NCBI GenBank assembly: GCA_037974965.1
Contig: JBBPFI010000007.1
Span: 930,001 to 994,000 of the forward strand
Direction: 5' to 3'
Source: Dacryopinax spathularia
Taxonomy: Eukaryota > Basidiomycota > Dacrymycetes > Dacrymycetales > Dacrymycetaceae
DNA length: 64,000 nucleotides
The notes under the pieces were generated by a model. The model saw only the letters and a list, made by a program, of their open reading frames with translations. It was not told the origin of the DNA and did not search any database. The position numbers and the translations under genes are program-made. This document shows, one piece after another, positions 24,942 to 36,451 of the stretch; within the stretch, counting starts at the first letter, position 1, and every line of letters begins with the position of its first letter.

Positions 24942-26966
24942 TCAGCCAACTCGCTCAACCCGATACCGCTCCCAGCTCGGATACGCAAACGACTCTTCCT
25001 TTTTCGTATCGGGCATCACCAAGCTCACCGGGACAGTAAGGATCGTGAGCTTCGTATGGTCAAATTCGTCCAGCTCGAACGGCACATCTGGGCCTGTCTT
25101 CGCTGGTGCCGCGGGCAGGGGGCGAGTATGGATGGCCGAAGCGGAAGTAGAAGCGTGTGCGCACGAGCCTGAGCAGCCGGGGCAGTACACTCCCTCCGCT
25201 TGCGCATGCGCGGCGGAACGTCGCTCGAGTACGGGGAGGAGGGCGTCGAGCGCTTCTTGCGCCTCGCGATTGTTCGGCTGTACACTGAGGAGTGTACGCA
25301 AGTCCCTCGCGGCGCCCTGAGGCTTGCCTTGCATCCTACGCGCTTTCGCGCGTCGCCAGAGAGCCTTGATCCCCATTGGGTGCTGCCGTAGTGAATGCGT
25401 GCAGAGGCGTTCTGCCGCAGCCCAGTCGCCGAGCTGGAGATAGGCTTGCGCGGCGTTCAGTTTGTAGTGCGGGATCTCGGGCTCGATGCTGTCCGCCGCG
25501 AGGTAGTACTCGATTGCGATAGCATATTTGCCGAGTTTGTATGCGGTGTTGCCCTGCCCATTATGCGTCAGCCACCGGTTTAAGAAAAAGGAGAGGGAGA
25601 CTAACCAGCTCCTTCTCCCGCTCAGCTTTCAGATACCGCCACTCCATCTGCTCGCCCATCGTCATCTGCTCCTCCCAGTCTTCGCTATCCTCCATCCCAC
25701 CCAGATCGAGGCTCTTCTCCCACATATCCTCCTCATCTTTCGTCCCCCAGCCATGTACGCCCCCACCTCGCCCGTCCCATTCCTTCTCTTTCCCTTTCTC
25801 TCTTCTTGGTGGATCCCCGCACTCCGTCCCGTCCGCATGCACGTGCGTGTGGCCGATGGCAGCCCGGTCCTTCGACGCTGCTTTTGCTAACGCTTTCTCC
25901 CGCTGAGCTTCGTCCTCCCTCACGGTCCTCTCGCACACCTCGCCCAAATGTTCCGTGCTGCACCCACAATCGCACCAGTTCCTCAGCTTCTGCTTGAGCA
26001 CCACCCCATACCCCCTCGGATCGAACTCCCGCACAACGCTCCATAGCGTATCCACCATCCTCTCATACCCCAGAGCGGCCTTCTCCTCCCACCCCATCCA
26101 CGGAGGGGAGATCTCCTGCACTGTCAAGGTGCTCAAATACGCCAGATCCTCGTTCTCCAGTGGAGAAAGCACAGATCGCAGTCGATCGATCAACGCTTTG
26201 GGCGTGTACTTGCCCTTAAACGCAGGCGGAGCAAAAGCAGGCGCGGGCTGATAGTTGAGGGACTTGACATACGCCTGCAGAGCCGAAAGGTGCGGTAGCA
26301 AGCGATACGATTGCAATCCATGATCTCCCGAAGGACATATATGCACGTCGTTGCTCAGCGCCTGAGGACAATGAGCAATATCACAACCCGTCCGGCCGAG
26401 GGACGCACAAAATGCCTCAGACTCGTATAGCTCCACTCTAGGCTGCGCGGGGCGACTCTCTCGCCCGCTTGCCTGAGATCCATAGCCACCACACCTCGGA
26501 GAAAGTCCTTCACTGACTCATCACGCGCGTGTACTGCGCACCACCCCGGGCTTCCGGCGGTGAGGATCATACGCTCCATTATCTTCGGCAGGTACTTCCG
26601 GGCGACATTATCGATATGCACCGAGAACAGTCGTGCAATATCTTGCTCATACCGCAGTAACAGGAGGTGAGCGATGAGCGCCTCCAGCTCCGGCGTGCTC
26701 GTAGTAGGACTCCTCGGAACAGAAGGCGGCAAACTCCAAACAGGCAGCGGACGCGCCCTCTTCCCTTGTCTACGTTTCTTGCGAACCAGAGTATTAGGAG
26801 CAGAGGGGAGAGCAGCCATGTAAGGCACAGCTACGGGCATTACAGAGTCTCTGCCTGCCAGTAAAGTCGATGTATGCGCCTGTGTTGGCGGCGAGCGAGT
26901 GCTGGTGGTCGTCGTTGTGTGGGAGTGCGTGGAGCGATGATGGGCTGATGGGCCGGATTGCCGCAT
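24942..26966 (-). CDS. TPR-repeat protein of unknown function
   Basis: Three exons (26966-26409, 26361-25606, 25553-24942) give 641 residues, or 599 if translation starts at the second ATG, 26840. The N-terminal two thirds match no family I know. They include a cysteine cluster (NWCDCGCSTEHLGEVC) and HTHVHADGTEC. From about residue 440 there are TPR-like helices (GNTAYKLGKYAIAIEYYLAA, AAQAYLQLGDWAAAERLC, ALWRRAKARRMQGKPQGAA), as in Hsp70/Hsp90 co-chaperones and FKBP/TTC4 proteins. A second short cysteine motif (YCPGCSGSC) follows. A chaperone adaptor role is inferred from the TPR type only. Confidence 0.65.
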
Positions 26967-27121
26967 CCTCTCCTGCGGAGAGGACGCTCAGGAATCCGGG
27001 CAAATGTTCTGGATCTGCACAGATCCAGAACAGGGTCTGTAAAGCTGTGCCGATTTCATTCTCAGCTTTGCTCCCATTTGCATCCGGGCCTCCGCGTCGA
27101 GGGCTGCAGGACCCTGGTCCT
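26967..27121. repeat. Cluster of three perfect palindromes at the left edge of the island
   Basis: Three unrelated inverted repeats lie within 155 bp just upstream of the TPR gene. The first has arms CCTCTC/GAGAGG around a 5-nt centre (about 26967-26983). The second has 12-bp arms GTTCTGGATCTG and CAGATCCAGAAC around CA (27006-27031). The third is AGGACC-CT-GGTCCT (27108-27121). They could be operator sites for the TPR gene or a boundary of the accessory region that starts here. Confidence 0.5.
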
Positions 27122-27274
27122 ATTCAGTGAGAGTGCGCGCGGGTGACAATGGCATTGTATTAGTTAGTAAATAGAGATAGTAATGAACAAAAGTTTGTTA
27201 GAAAACTAAACAAGCTACCAAAAAACAAACCAACAAAACTGGAACAAGCAGGGAGCCAAGTCGCGCTCAGCCAA

Positions 27275-29501
27275 TTAGATATCACCCTCTACCTTGAGGT
27301 GGGCAATCGCCCTCCCTTTCCCTTTTCTGTCTCCCCCTCCTCCCCTCGCACCCCTCCCCCCAACACCTTTCACTTTCCCGTCCACTGCACACTCAGCGTC
27401 CCCCCGTCCCCCTTTGGAACCCCCTTGCAACTCTCCCAGTTGACGCCTCGCCTTCTCGTTCTTCTCGACCTCTCGTGCCTCCCTGCGAAAGTCCGCCCAC
27501 TTCCTCTCCGGGTTCACACGGTATACCGCGTTCAGCTCCTCCAACCCCGGCTTATGAAGTAGGCTCGTATGCTCCCAGTACGTCTTGTAGACCGCTGGCA
27601 TGCCGTAGTGCTCTTCGAAGGCAGCTTCAAGGGCGGCTATACCCCGACCGGCACCCCGTCCCTTCGACGAAGAGATCTTTGTATGGCCACGAACAATGTC
27701 GCCGTAGCTCCTATTGCCTGGCCATTTCCCATCCATTGTGTGCTTCTTGGGCCAGCTGAGCTTCGCCATGGGTGGAGACAAGGGCGAGGAAGGTGCTTGA
27801 CCAGCCTGCGACAGAGAATACGATGGCGGGGACGATGTGAGATCCCACGTCTCGATTTCCACCTTAGGAACACGACTAGCGGGAGGATCCGGGGATCCCG
27901 TGAGGTCGAGGTCAGTGAAGGGCGAGGGCCATCGTCCCTCACCCTCTACCTCCACTTTCGCCATGCACCCATCCTGCCAGTCATCCTCCACGTATCCCTT
28001 CAGGGCCCGCTTGTTGATCACTAACCAAGGTGACATGTCACGTAGCGGCTCTGTGGCTTGCTCCGAAGCCCGCGACCTCTTGACAACAGACTGTTTCGGA
28101 GATTCGAGAGTGGGTGACATTGACCTGGGCCGTTTCGCGCCCCGCCGATCATCCTTCACCACAAACGGCACCACCTTCCGCATCTCCTCCTCCATCTGCT
28201 CGCTCACTCCCACATCAGGCAGCCGAGCCAGCAAGCGTTCTCCCTTGTGGATCAAGCGAACCGTCTCCCGCCCGTACAAGTCCCAGCGGCCTTCGTCCGC
28301 ATTGAACAGACGAAGGAAGCGCACTTCCTCCCCCAACGCGGCCTTCACATGGCTGGGCCAATCGTCCACCCGAGTGGAAAGACCGGAGGATGTGGCCAGT
28401 GCCAGGAGATTCGGGAAAACCTCAGGAGCCCTCTCCGTCTATGTCCGATGGATGTCAGTAAGTGTCTGCGGACTTCGCATGTAACAGACGCACCCCAGCA
28501 AAAACCACCAGTGTGAACATCCGTTGAATCTGCTCCTCCCGCTCCCGAATCTGCTCTGCCTCAGCCAATTGACGGGCGTGGCCCTCTGCCCAAGTAGGCT
28601 TCATCGCTCGGTAAGCCCCACGTCGTTCGACTGAGCCACCCATGGCCCTACGCTTGCTTGGGCTGGCGGTCGCTTGCCTGGCAGACCCGGTCGCCTTTGG
28701 AACAACCTCAAACCCATCCCCTTCCCCTTGAGCGTCCCCAGCGGGAACCTCATCACCTCCCGGTGCAGTTTGGGCCCCCACAACCTCCATCTCCTCATCC
28801 TCATGCCGTCCCGCTTCCCCTTCACTCTCCCCCCAACCCGGCTCCTCGTGAGCTCCACTCCCTCCTTCCCCTCCTTGCTGGACAACAAGCCCGGGTGTTC
28901 CTCCACGGGCTGGTCGAGGTTCTCCATGCACATCACAACCCGCAATCAACCCGTGGTGTTGAGCAATCGGTAGGCTGGTGCAGCAGGCCTTACACCATTG
29001 CTTCTGGCATGAGCGATGGGCTCGATGCCCGCAAGCGCCGCAACGGGCTTGCGCACGCTGGTGGGGCTTCTTGGGCGTCGCACTCCCCACACTCGGTGTA
29101 CCGGGAGGAAAGTCAGGTTGAACATCTCGAAAGTCGTGCCTCAATGTGCGGATGTCGTCTGCATGCAGCTGTTCACTGTGCCAAGTGATGACGGGGTGCG
29201 TGCTTTGGTGGGAGTTGACGGAGGACGAGGGGTGGTGGCCGAAGCACTGTAACGAAGTCAGCCCAGGACATGACCCCCTATGACAAGGGCCGCATACCCT
29301 AGAGAACAGGCGACCATAATTTGCTGGCTCCTGGTTTTGGCGGTTCATGCAAACCAGAACCTGGTTCCGTTTGCCGCACTTCCGACATGGCTGCTTAGCG
29401 GCAGGGGAGGCCTTGGACTGCCCCGTGGACTTGCTGCGCTCATTGTAGAGGTGGACAACATCCCTCACCGCGTAGGGTGCCCTCAGGACGCTCCCGACCA
29501 T
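27275..29501 (-). CDS. GRF-like zinc-finger protein of the island
   Basis: Exons 29501-29298, 29246-28494 and 28438-27275 encode 706 residues. The first intron is 51 nt, in frame and stop-free, so it could be retained. Splicing joins CRKCGKRNQVLVC...NYGRLFSR to CFGHH, which restores a pattern like the GRF zinc finger (C-x2-CG...N-x-GR-x-F-x-x-C). A second cysteine-rich cluster at about 137-172 (CGACGHRAH, CKACCTSLP, CDVHG) resembles clusters in basidiomycete transposon-borne proteins. The rest is acidic or basic low complexity plus a conserved-looking helical part (ALEAAFEEHYGMPAVYKTYW). Function is unknown; nucleic-acid binding is inferred from the zinc-finger pattern. Confidence 0.6.
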
Positions 29502-29709
29502 GATCAGGGCGGTGGTCGTCGTGTAGCCGCTAAAGGGGGTGGGGGTGGGGAGAGGCCCTCTTGAATATTGCTCGACCGGTTTTTTCACTGGGGCCCTATC
29601 ATCGTCAGCCGATCATTTACCTTAAAAGGAAATTATGGTTGCTGGCCGATCCACATAACCCTCACGGGTTGCTAACCACGTCAGCGGCTTGGGCACAACG
29701 GGGTGGACA

Positions 29710-32633
29710 TTACGAATCTATGCTACATACTTCAGCTACGGAATCCACAGAAATACGTCGTGGTCGCGGTCGCAGAGCCGTCCGAGCAGCCCGAGCCTCA
29801 GCGTCCGGATCCAGCGGCAGCGAGCAAGCGTGGGCATACATCCACTTCCTGAACCGCTTGACTTGGGCCGGCTGGAGGGAGGACGCGTCCTTGCCCTTCA
29901 GGATAGCCAGCGCGTGCAGAATCACCCAGGCACCGCAGTCGATGCTGTTGCCCTGAAGCACAACCTGGTCAACCGTCAGCGACACGCATACAACAGAGCA
30001 GGTCAACTTGCCTGAACGCGAGACACTTCCCAGCCAGCAAAATCAGTCTCCCACGCTAAGCCATGTTCTATTTTGGCCACGGTCTGAGCCGCGCGTATGA
30101 TACGAATAACCTGCTGTGCACTATGTCAATCCTAGACAAGGTAGGGATTGCTCAGCACATACCCACGCCACCTGAGGCCAGTTTCTCCACATCAAGGAAT
30201 CGTACACCCAAATCGTCTTGTGCAGGAAATTCACACGAACTAAGGTGAAGTGTCCGTCGGACAACACAGGGAACAGCATGTGGCCATGTTCCCAGCACGC
30301 CACGGATCGCCTTGCCTCTTCCCGCTCCACGTCGCCAGAGGGGAAACAATTGTTGGCGAAGAAGCTGTTGCGGTACCATGTCTTGAAATCCTTGTGGGCA
30401 GAGGGTCGATAGGCCCAATCGTCGATGACTGGCTTCGGGACTGGCTTCGGGAACGTTGTGTAAGCCCTGGTCAGCATCACGATGGCTACCGGGGCTTGAG
30501 GCACAACGGGTTCTTCGACGGGCCAGCCAGCGCAGCTCAACTGCAAGATGTCATCCACGACGAAGTTGGTGAGCATCTTGTCAGTGTGGAACAGGCGGAC
30601 GATAGTCCCTCCTGGGACGGACACAACCCCCCGAATGCCTCGGAACAGCCGGTCAATGCTGGAGCCATTTTGGCGACAGTGCTTAATCGAGGGAGGGGAC
30701 CAGTCATCATAACGAGAGGGCGGCTGACCAGTGGGTGAGCAACAGCAAGGATCACACTAGAGGGCTAGCTTACCACAATAATATCGACGTTGGCAACCTT
30801 GCAACCCATCTGCATGAGTCGCGTCGCAAATGGATGCGGTCGAACGACTGGCAGGGACGGCGGTGGGTGAAAGACCGCGTCGTCTAACGCGAACTTGGCC
30901 AGGGTGGGGTCGGCGAGGACAGGATCGTCCATAGGGTCGTATGCGCCCCGATCCTGGCGGATGACTTCACCCACCGAAGGAAGGCTGTCCACGCTTGCCT
31001 GCCGTTGGAAGGGAGCGGCCGGATGGGACGCAACTACAGGCGACCCTGGTGAAGCAGCGGTGGCCGGGCTGAACGGCGTGAGAGGAGGATGGGTGTACAC
31101 ATCCTCCTCCACGATCATCACCTCATCCTCATCCTCTGAGGGTAATCCCTCGGCGGTGTCATCCTGGGGTGGTTGTCCCTCTGGGGTCCACCGCCCCGCC
31201 GGAGTGGAGGATGAGTCCCCTCGGCGACTGGGCGAACCAGAAGCTATGACGGGTTCCCTCGGCGTACAAACCACCCTGGCCGGCTCAGGACAGGCCTCCT
31301 CGGGGACCTGCGGGGGAGACAGTGGAGGATGGGAGGGCCGCGGGGAATAGCGCGGTGAGCGCGACGTGTCCTCACGACGATCACCTTGCCGTAGGTCACG
31401 TCGAGGGGCTCCGTGGGACGAGCCATGACGCGATCGGCTGAGTCGCGACGAGCGGCGGTCACCATCATAGCCATAGCTGGGCGCGGAGGTCGCATAACTG
31501 CGACTGAATTGGCTGCTGGTCGGGCTGGACGATCGGCGACTCCTGTAACGACGACTTACAGGAGACGGGCTACGATAACGACCTGGACGAGGGGACCAGT
31601 GTTGGGCGCGCCGGAGGTAAGGTGAGGGGGATCGGCGTCGCGTGGAGACGGGTGGTGGAGTCCGCCTCCCACGGTCAGGGAAGGCACGGGGTCGGGCAGC
31701 AGCATACTCTCGAGGTTGGACGGGAGGTGACCTTTCTCGTCGAACATGCGCTGACCCTGATGGGGCGGAGGGTGCGGGTGCAGCGGCAGGCGCGGGGACA
31801 GCGGCAGGCGCGGGGACAGGGGCGAGGGCCGCGGCTCCCATCTCCATCATGCGCTCGGGGAGGAGATGGACGACAGTGGGGTACCGAGCAAAGCAGGCGG
31901 CCCAGCCGGGTGCTATGGTCCAGGCAGCAGCGGGGCGCCCAACGAGCCATTCCACCATTCCCGAGGGAATGAATGGAGGCCACACGAAGTTGGGCAGGTC
32001 ATGCCGTGACGACGCTGAGAGGGTGATGAAGCAGCCGTCACCAGCATCCCAATCGTCGGGGTGCGGGAAAAAGCGCCATAGGGACATCTGCAAACCGTCC
32101 TCCCAGTTACGCACCACCTGCCGGCGCTCGTGGGTGAGCCAATTGAGCGAGGGATGGAGCGCGATGGTGCGGGTGCACTCAGCAAAGGCTTGTTGGTACT
32201 TTGTGAGTTCCTGCAACGCGAACTCCCGACGCGCTAGGTGCAGCCCGAGCTGTTCCATGGCTCTTGGCCGGTCAGACATCGCCGGGTCGCCCGTAATGAA
32301 GGAAAGACCTATAAAATATGATAAGTGGCCAATCGTACAAGCACGGGTCAGAGATCGCTCACCATCTTGAAACAGCTTTTCCCGGCAATACAGTTGCCAG
32401 CAGATGAGGACCTCCTGCCTCTCGTAGCAGGTGAGTGTGCGGTCCAGGATGTCGTTATAAAATTGCTGGCGGCGATGGCGACGATCAGTCGAGCGGCTCT
32501 TCTCCCCGAGGTGCGCGGGCACCCAAATCGGCGGCAGTCCGACCTCGAGCAGTCGGCTCGGAAGGTCTTTCGACAGGGGGAACTGCTTGTTACCGGCGAG
32601 GTTGATGCCTGGAGCAATGCGAGCCTCAGGCAT
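29710..32633 (-). CDS. Large protein with C-terminal Ulp1-like (C48) cysteine protease domain
   Basis: Five exons (32633-32363, 32308-30774, 30723-30163, 30113-30012, 29964-29710) join in phase into 907 residues. The fourth intron uses a GC donor (GCAAGT). The middle is an Arg/Ser/Pro-rich stretch (about 330-480). The C-terminal domain shows the Ulp1 order: His760 in SDGHFTLV, Asp777 in VYDSL, Gln827 and Cys833 in LQGNSIDCGAW. Ulp1-family enzymes cleave SUMO or similar tags. Copies associated with fungal and animal mobile elements are common, but their substrates are mostly unknown. The ATG lies 24 bp from a palindrome array that must include its promoter. All four catalytic positions are present, so the enzyme may be active. 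Confidence 0.75.
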
Positions 32634-32656
32634 GACGATGTGGACGGGGTGGGGCG

Positions 32657-33156
32657 CAAGTACCGAGAGCGGTGGCTTGCGCAGATGGAGAGGGGTGGGA
32701 GGAGATGAGCACAAGTACCGAGCACGGTGGCTTGCGCAGATGGAGAGGGGTGGGAGGAGATGAGCACAAGTACCGAGCACGGTGGCTTGCGCAGAAGGAA
32801 GGGGAGTCAAACGGATGGATGGGTCCAAGTACCGAGAGCGGTGGCTTGTCCCTGCCTAACGTGTAGGCACAATTGGAGGTAAGGTTGCGGCACCGTGAGC
32901 GGTAACCGTAACGTCGCTGGGAGCAGGAGGAGGAGGAGACAAGTACCGAGCGCGGTGACCTGTTCCTAGAAGGGATGAATCAAGTACCGAGCACGGTGAC
33001 TTGTCTGGCCAGAAGGGGGAGGAGCAAGTACCGAGTACGGTGACTTGTTTGTCGCAGTAAGCCCGCTTGTGGGCCCTCGAGACGGAGAGGTGGAGCTTCA
33101 GCGCCGACTTGCGCGCAAGTCGATTCCTACACCTGCTGTACCTTGGACAAAGGTAC
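32657..33156. repeat. Palindrome array 1 (eight CCG-N4-CGG boxes) upstream of the Ulp1-like gene
   Basis: Boxes begin at 32657, 32712, 32767, 32826, about 32888, 32940, 32981 and 33025. Most are 23 bp: arm CAAGTA, core CCG-N4-CGG, then arm TGGCTTG or TGACTTG. The first three are spaced exactly 55 bp apart as a tandem repeat. Beyond them lie a perfect 18-bp palindrome CGACTTGCGCGCAAGTCG (33105-33122) and the palindrome GTACCTTGGACAAAGGTAC (33138-33156). Bases 32829-33115 are about 90% identical to array 2. The core is the everted zinc-cluster geometry known for Leu3. Transposase binding sites are the alternative. Confidence 0.85.
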
Positions 33157-33618
33157 TTGCAAGGCGAGGAGGGGAGGGGAGGTTATATGGTCCGGCAGAG
33201 GTGGTGAGAGGAGGAGGAGGAGGGGCTGGGGCTGGTAGACGAGGAGGAGGTGGTCGAGGAGGTGATGGTGGTGAGGTGGTGGTGGGAGGTCGACGACGAG
33301 AGGCAAGAAGACGACGAGGAGGCAGAGTAGTTTGCTTCCGCTTGTTTAGGGTCTCATCGGGACTATTCAATTCACGTGCTTCATCGACAGGGTCCATTCC
33401 AGCCGGCGCATAATGTAGTATTTAATTATAATTAAATTACCATTGTAATTGTATTATAATAATGCATCTGTCGGTGCAGGGGACGGGGCTGGGGGGGGGG
33501 GGACGGAAACAGGCCAGGGTGATTTACCAATTTGACGATGCACATGCACGGCGCAAGATGGACATATGCTCCATTATCTCATGTACTGACTACAGGTTCA
33601 GTGCGGTATTCACTTGGC
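33157..33618. other. Spacer with AT-rich palindrome and G-run
   Basis: A GGA/GGT-rich stretch (33175-33320) is followed by an abrupt AT-rich segment at about 33411-33465. This contains the perfect 16-bp palindrome TTTAATTATAATTAAA (33421-33436). A run of twelve or more G follows near 33490-33502. A minus-strand ATG at 33397 opens a Pro/Arg-rich frame into array 1; it could be an upstream exon of the Ulp1-like gene but has no supporting motif. Confidence 0.4.
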
Positions 33619-35280
33619 CTAATCGTCCTCGGGCAATCCACCGATGCTCTTCTCGACGAGCTGGACCTTCTGCTTCAAGTCCTGCATCGTCTTCTTTTGC
33701 TCCCTGGTCAGCCCAACCGCGTCCTCCAGCCAAAGCCCGATGTCGTTTTTGAGGATGCTCGTCTCCAGCTGCGCGGTGTTCCGGACGGGCTGCCTTTGCA
33801 CACGTATGATGCCTTCTTCAAGCAGCACCACAGCGCGGTCAAAGTCTGGCTTCAAGACAGCCTTCAGGCCGGTGTGGATGGAGAGACTGAATGTCAGCAC
33901 CATGTGCCAATCGTCGGGTCCAATGACAAGCGCAGGACAGTCACTCGTGCGCACGAGCACGTACTCCAGCTCCCGAAGCTCCTTGATGACGTTCGCGTGC
34001 CACAGATGCGCGCGAGCTTCCTTGTCGTCTGGTAAGAGGTGGGCGCGGTTGTGGGCGTTGTCCGGCGCAAAGATCCACAGCTTGTAGGGGCCAACACCTG
34101 GCATATCGGCATGGACGGTGGCAAACCGACTCCCATAGCCATCGCGGTGCCAGCCGCTGACGGTCCCACCTGGGCACACGATGGTGTTACCGTACAGCTC
34201 GTTCTTCTTGCCTCTCTTCCATTCACGCGGTCGCCGAAATTGGCATTGGAGCATGCCTGCATCCGACGGAGGGATCTCGAATGCGGCGACCTGCGGAATG
34301 GGTGAGCCTCCCTGACGGCCCATCCCGTGGATGATCAAGCTCTGGAGAATCTCGGGGACCGAAAGGCCGTATTGTTCGCCCGTCTCCGGTTCATTGACGG
34401 CCAGCTCGCGTGTGGGGCCCATCTCCATGAGATCGGCGACGACCAGCGCCAATCCCGGTTGTCCTGGGGACTTGCTGGCAAGGAAGTCACCAACCGGGTT
34501 CGTCGTCTTCGGCTTGATCTCGGCCGGATACGCCATTAGGGCCTGGAGGATCGCATTGCCTTGATGGGCGCTGGTCCCCTCATCGCCGAACTTCTGCCTC
34601 CACTGGCGCGCCAGCTCCACAAGCCAGCCGTTGCCCATGGCACGCGCATATTCTTCAACCCCGCCCCGCTCACCGGACGGGGTCACCTCGAGGCCAGCGC
34701 TCTGTGTCGTGGGCCGGGTGCCATTGCCTGCTACAGGATCAGCATAGGCCCATGGCTGAGCGATCAGCTGGGCGCACCTTGAGCGCTCCTCTTCGGCCTC
34801 GACCCGGCTCCCACATCGTCATCCTCCGCCCTTTCCATCTTCCTTTTCCTCTCCTGCGCCTTATGGAAGGCGGCACTGGTGATCCACCGAAACCGGTCGT
34901 TGGTCGCCAAAATGCGCAGGTCGCGAGATGGGTGCTTCTCCCTGCTGGTCCCATGCCAGATCCCTGCAGACTTCCGCCAGCCATCACGGTCTTTGATCCA
35001 CAGGTCGGGATGGCGATAACTGAAGCAGAGATCGCCCTCCTCCCCCATTCCCCGAGGAGGGCTATTGCCGACCGGCCTGTTGTCCTTGGGTGTGTACACT
35101 CGGTACGAGTAGTCGCTTTGGAGCCAAACAACTTCCATGTGGACTGGGCAATCCTCAAGTGAGCTTCTGCACGTAATGACTTCTCTCAAACATAACTTAC
35201 ATTGCGTGCTTCCCATCTTCTCGAACCACAATGTTGATCCTGGGAGATGGTGGTAGCGGAGAGGAAGACGCGTCGAGCAT
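33619..35280 (-). CDS. JmjC/cupin-like putative Fe(II)/2-oxoglutarate dioxygenase
   Basis: Exons 35280-35201, 35166-34778 and 34727-33619 encode 525 residues. The C-terminal half has a JmjC-like layout: GGTVSGWHRDGYG (His350, Asp352) gives the H-x-D metal motif. LWIFAPDNAH follows where JmjC proteins have the K-x-W strand, and IGPDDWHMVLTFS (His431) supplies the distal His, preceded by a glycine-proline turn. A short Lys-rich linker (about 125-150) looks like a nuclear signal. JmjC enzymes hydroxylate or demethylate proteins, often histones. The facial triad is present, but the 2-oxoglutarate-binding Lys/Arg is not certain, so activity and substrate are unknown. A basic leucine-rich coil ends the protein. 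Confidence 0.6.
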
Positions 35281-35301
35281 GCACCCTGACCGAGGACCCT
35301 A

Positions 35302-35443
35302 TGTCAGGACGTTGTCAGCATGGAGTCAGTCAGCTGGACCCTTTGTCAGGTTTGTGTCAGTTTTGTGTCAGTTTTGTGTCAGGTTTGTGTCATGACGGAG
35401 TCAGTACTCTGCTGGGTCCCACCTCACCTAAACCTAGGTGAGG
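35302..35443. promoter_or_regulatory. TGTCAG repeats and a hairpin upstream of the JmjC-like gene
   Basis: Just upstream of the start codon, about eight copies of GTCAG occur in 110 bp, several as a roughly 11-bp tandem unit TTTGTGTCAGT (35341-35392). A perfect inver­ted repeat follows: CCTCACCTA (35422-35430), loop AACC, TAGGTGAGG (35435-35443). The position suggests promoter elements or transcription-factor sites. This promoter has none of the CCG-N4-CGG boxes seen at three neighbours. Confidence 0.5.
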
Positions 35444-35609
35444 ATCATCTTCCCTTGACAACAGACTACTCCTGCTAAGCAGCATTAGTGCCATCGCCAG
35501 GAGATATTGAGGGTGTAACCTCACAGACAGCCGTGCATGGAGACAGGGAAAGTAAGACCCAATGTTTACCAAGGAGAAACCTCAGTTACAATAGAAATTG
35601 AGTGTAAAA

Positions 35610-35915
35610 TTAGACCACCCTCTCCCCCTCCCGCTCCCCAGCCCTCACACCAGCCGCCTCCCGCAACTCTCTCCACTTTTGCTGGATGGCAATCAGGCGC
35701 TCCAGCACGTTCTCCAGTGCGAGCAGGCCGACTCCGATGATGGCGATTATCTCGTTGGCCTGGCCTATGAGTGACTTCAGGCGATCGAACGAAGGGGTCA
35801 TCCCCCAGATGAGCTGCTATAAGGTGAGGAAGGCAGTAGAAAATGCGGACAGACTCACCTTGATCAAGGCCCAAGTACCCTGGAACCCGCTGGCGAACGT
35901 GCCCCAGATCTGCAT
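35610..35915 (-). CDS. Small hydrophobic hypothetical protein
   Basis: Two exons (35915-35859, 35816-35610) join in phase across a 42-bp GTGAGT...TAG intron into 87 residues. The middle, NEIIAIIGVGLLALENVLERL, is hydrophobic enough for one membrane segment or an amphipathic coil. The end is Arg/Glu-rich. The reading frame is open further upstream without an ATG, so extra 5' exons are possible. No family recognised. Confidence 0.35.
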
Positions 35916-36451
35916 GGTGGTGGCGGGCGTGCTGGAGGAGAGAGGGAGGCCGAGCGAGGGATAAGTGCGAATGCTCGGGACGGGTAGCAGACCCAATCGG
36001 TCTCGAAGTGTAATGCAACGATTTGCTAAGACTGCTGCCACGCCCGCTAATGCCGTTGCCGCTGTTGTTGTCGCTCGTTCCGTAGAGGTTGGAAAGTCGT
36101 AGATGGGACCACCGTTCGCATGGGCAGCCTAGGAGTATGAAAGCAAATTTCAATGTAATTTATCGCACGGTCTAGAGTACGGCAACAGAACAATGAACAC
36201 CTTGACGAATTAGCGTTCTGGGACCTGTTCGAAGCTTTTATCAGCGGCTGTAATATACAGAAACGGAAAAATGACGGTCATATTAGATCAAGTAAATGAC
36301 GCATGGAAAACCGTATAATGCGGTTCTCTCGCCAACCACGAATAAATCATATATGAAGTCCGCGCAACGAAGAACGTACCACCAACCTTTGGCCCGTCGC
36401 CACTGCCCCCCGAGCAGACTGCGAGTATATCGATCGGGTTTGCCTGCACGG
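35916..36451. other. Spacer between the small gene and COX18
   Basis: About 535 bp including the upstream region of the small gene and the 3' end of COX18. Several frames are open for short stretches, but none shows a motif. Around 36150-36300 it is AT-richer than its surroundings. Confidence 0.35.

Noticed and set aside
30765-32828. Treating the N-terminal Arg/Ser-rich frame as a separate gene from the Ulp1-like domain
   Set aside because: A good GTAAGC...CAG intron (30724-30773) joins them in phase, and the first frame otherwise stops right after the donor.
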